From: Chloroflexota bacterium
GTDB taxonomy: Bacteria > Chloroflexota > UBA5177 > JANWHV01
Length of the DNA: 5,217 nt
Assembly: GCA_025924845.1 (NCBI GenBank)
Contig: JAICHN010000367.1
Location: 1 to 5,217 of the forward strand
Direction: 5' to 3'
The translations under genes and the position numbers were made by a program. The notes under the pieces were generated by a model. The model did not search any database and was not told the origin of the DNA. It saw only the letters and a program-made list of their open reading frames with translations. The first letter of the stretch is position 1. Each line of letters begins with the position of its first letter. This document shows positions 5,133 to 5,217 of this stretch, one piece after another.

Positions 5133-5217
5133 AGGGAATAAAAAAAACGACCCAAACAGGAGCGCAAAAACCGGTTAAACGGGACCGTAGCATGAAAATC
5201 GAACAAATTTTAAATAA
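5133..5217 (-). promoter_or_regulatory. AT-rich region likely to hold the ComB-like gene promoter
   Basis: The final 57 bases are about 37% GC by hand count, far below the rest of the window. On the minus strand TAAAAT (5212-5207) is a five-of-six -10 match, but its -35 would lie beyond the window. A weaker pair, TTGCGC with TTTTAT at 18 nt, lies nearer the gene. I cannot decide between them. Confidence 0.25.

Noticed and set aside
5075..5206. N-terminal 44-codon extension of the ComB-like frame
   Set aside because: It includes the GC-rich inverted repeat and AT-rich promoter-like sequence, does not resemble family N-termini, and better starts with ribosome sites exist at 5074 and 5068.
5192..5217. 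ATG with a GGGA 8 nt upstream opening a plus-strand frame to the window edge
   Set aside because: Only eight codons are visible, the region probably contains the promoter of the leftward gene, and nothing can be concluded from so short a stretch.

Overview
The window reads as ordinary chromosomal DNA from a GC-rich bacterium. The gene mix is a DUF2079-type membrane protein, Fpg, a tandem-GAF soluble histidine kinase and a bacterial ComB-family phosphatase. Together with the codon usage this suggests a member of the Chloroflexota, perhaps class Chloroflexia. That placement is an inference from family content; the window holds no rRNA or tRNA that could settle it. I see no mobile element, CRISPR array or phage gene.

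Layout. (1) 1-762, minus strand: N-terminal 254 codons of a multi-pass DUF2079 membrane protein, cut by the window edge. (2) 763-875: divergent intergenic region with a sigma70-like promoter firing rightward. (3) 876-2022, plus strand: a two-gene unit, an unrecognised 108-aa protein whose stop overlaps the start of mutM (fpg), the 8-oxoguanine DNA glycosylase. (4) 2023-2113: short gap with an extended -10 promoter flanked by a CTGCCGG direct repeat. (5) 2114-3961, plus strand: a 615-aa cytosolic GAF-GAF-HisKA-HATPase sensor kinase with no partner response regulator in view. (6) 3962-4300: a 339-bp gap between convergent genes with no credible protein. It holds a TTTACA-N5-TTTACA direct repeat, a promoter-like pair, a run of hairpins ending in a perfect 12-bp stem (a possible small RNA or structured 3' region), and a left-facing intrinsic terminator for the next gene. 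(7) 4301-5074, minus strand: a ComB-like 2-phosphosulfolactate phosphatase. (8) 5075-5217: its upstream region, with a GC-rich imperfect hairpin and an AT-rich tail.

Apart from the 108-aa protein/mutM pair, the genes look independently transcribed and functionally unrelated: envelope glycan or lipid biology, oxidative DNA repair, signal transduction and sulfonate metabolism. I did not find a clear novel system. The items most worth a second look are the structured gap at 4002-4180 and the unrecognised small protein coupled to mutM.
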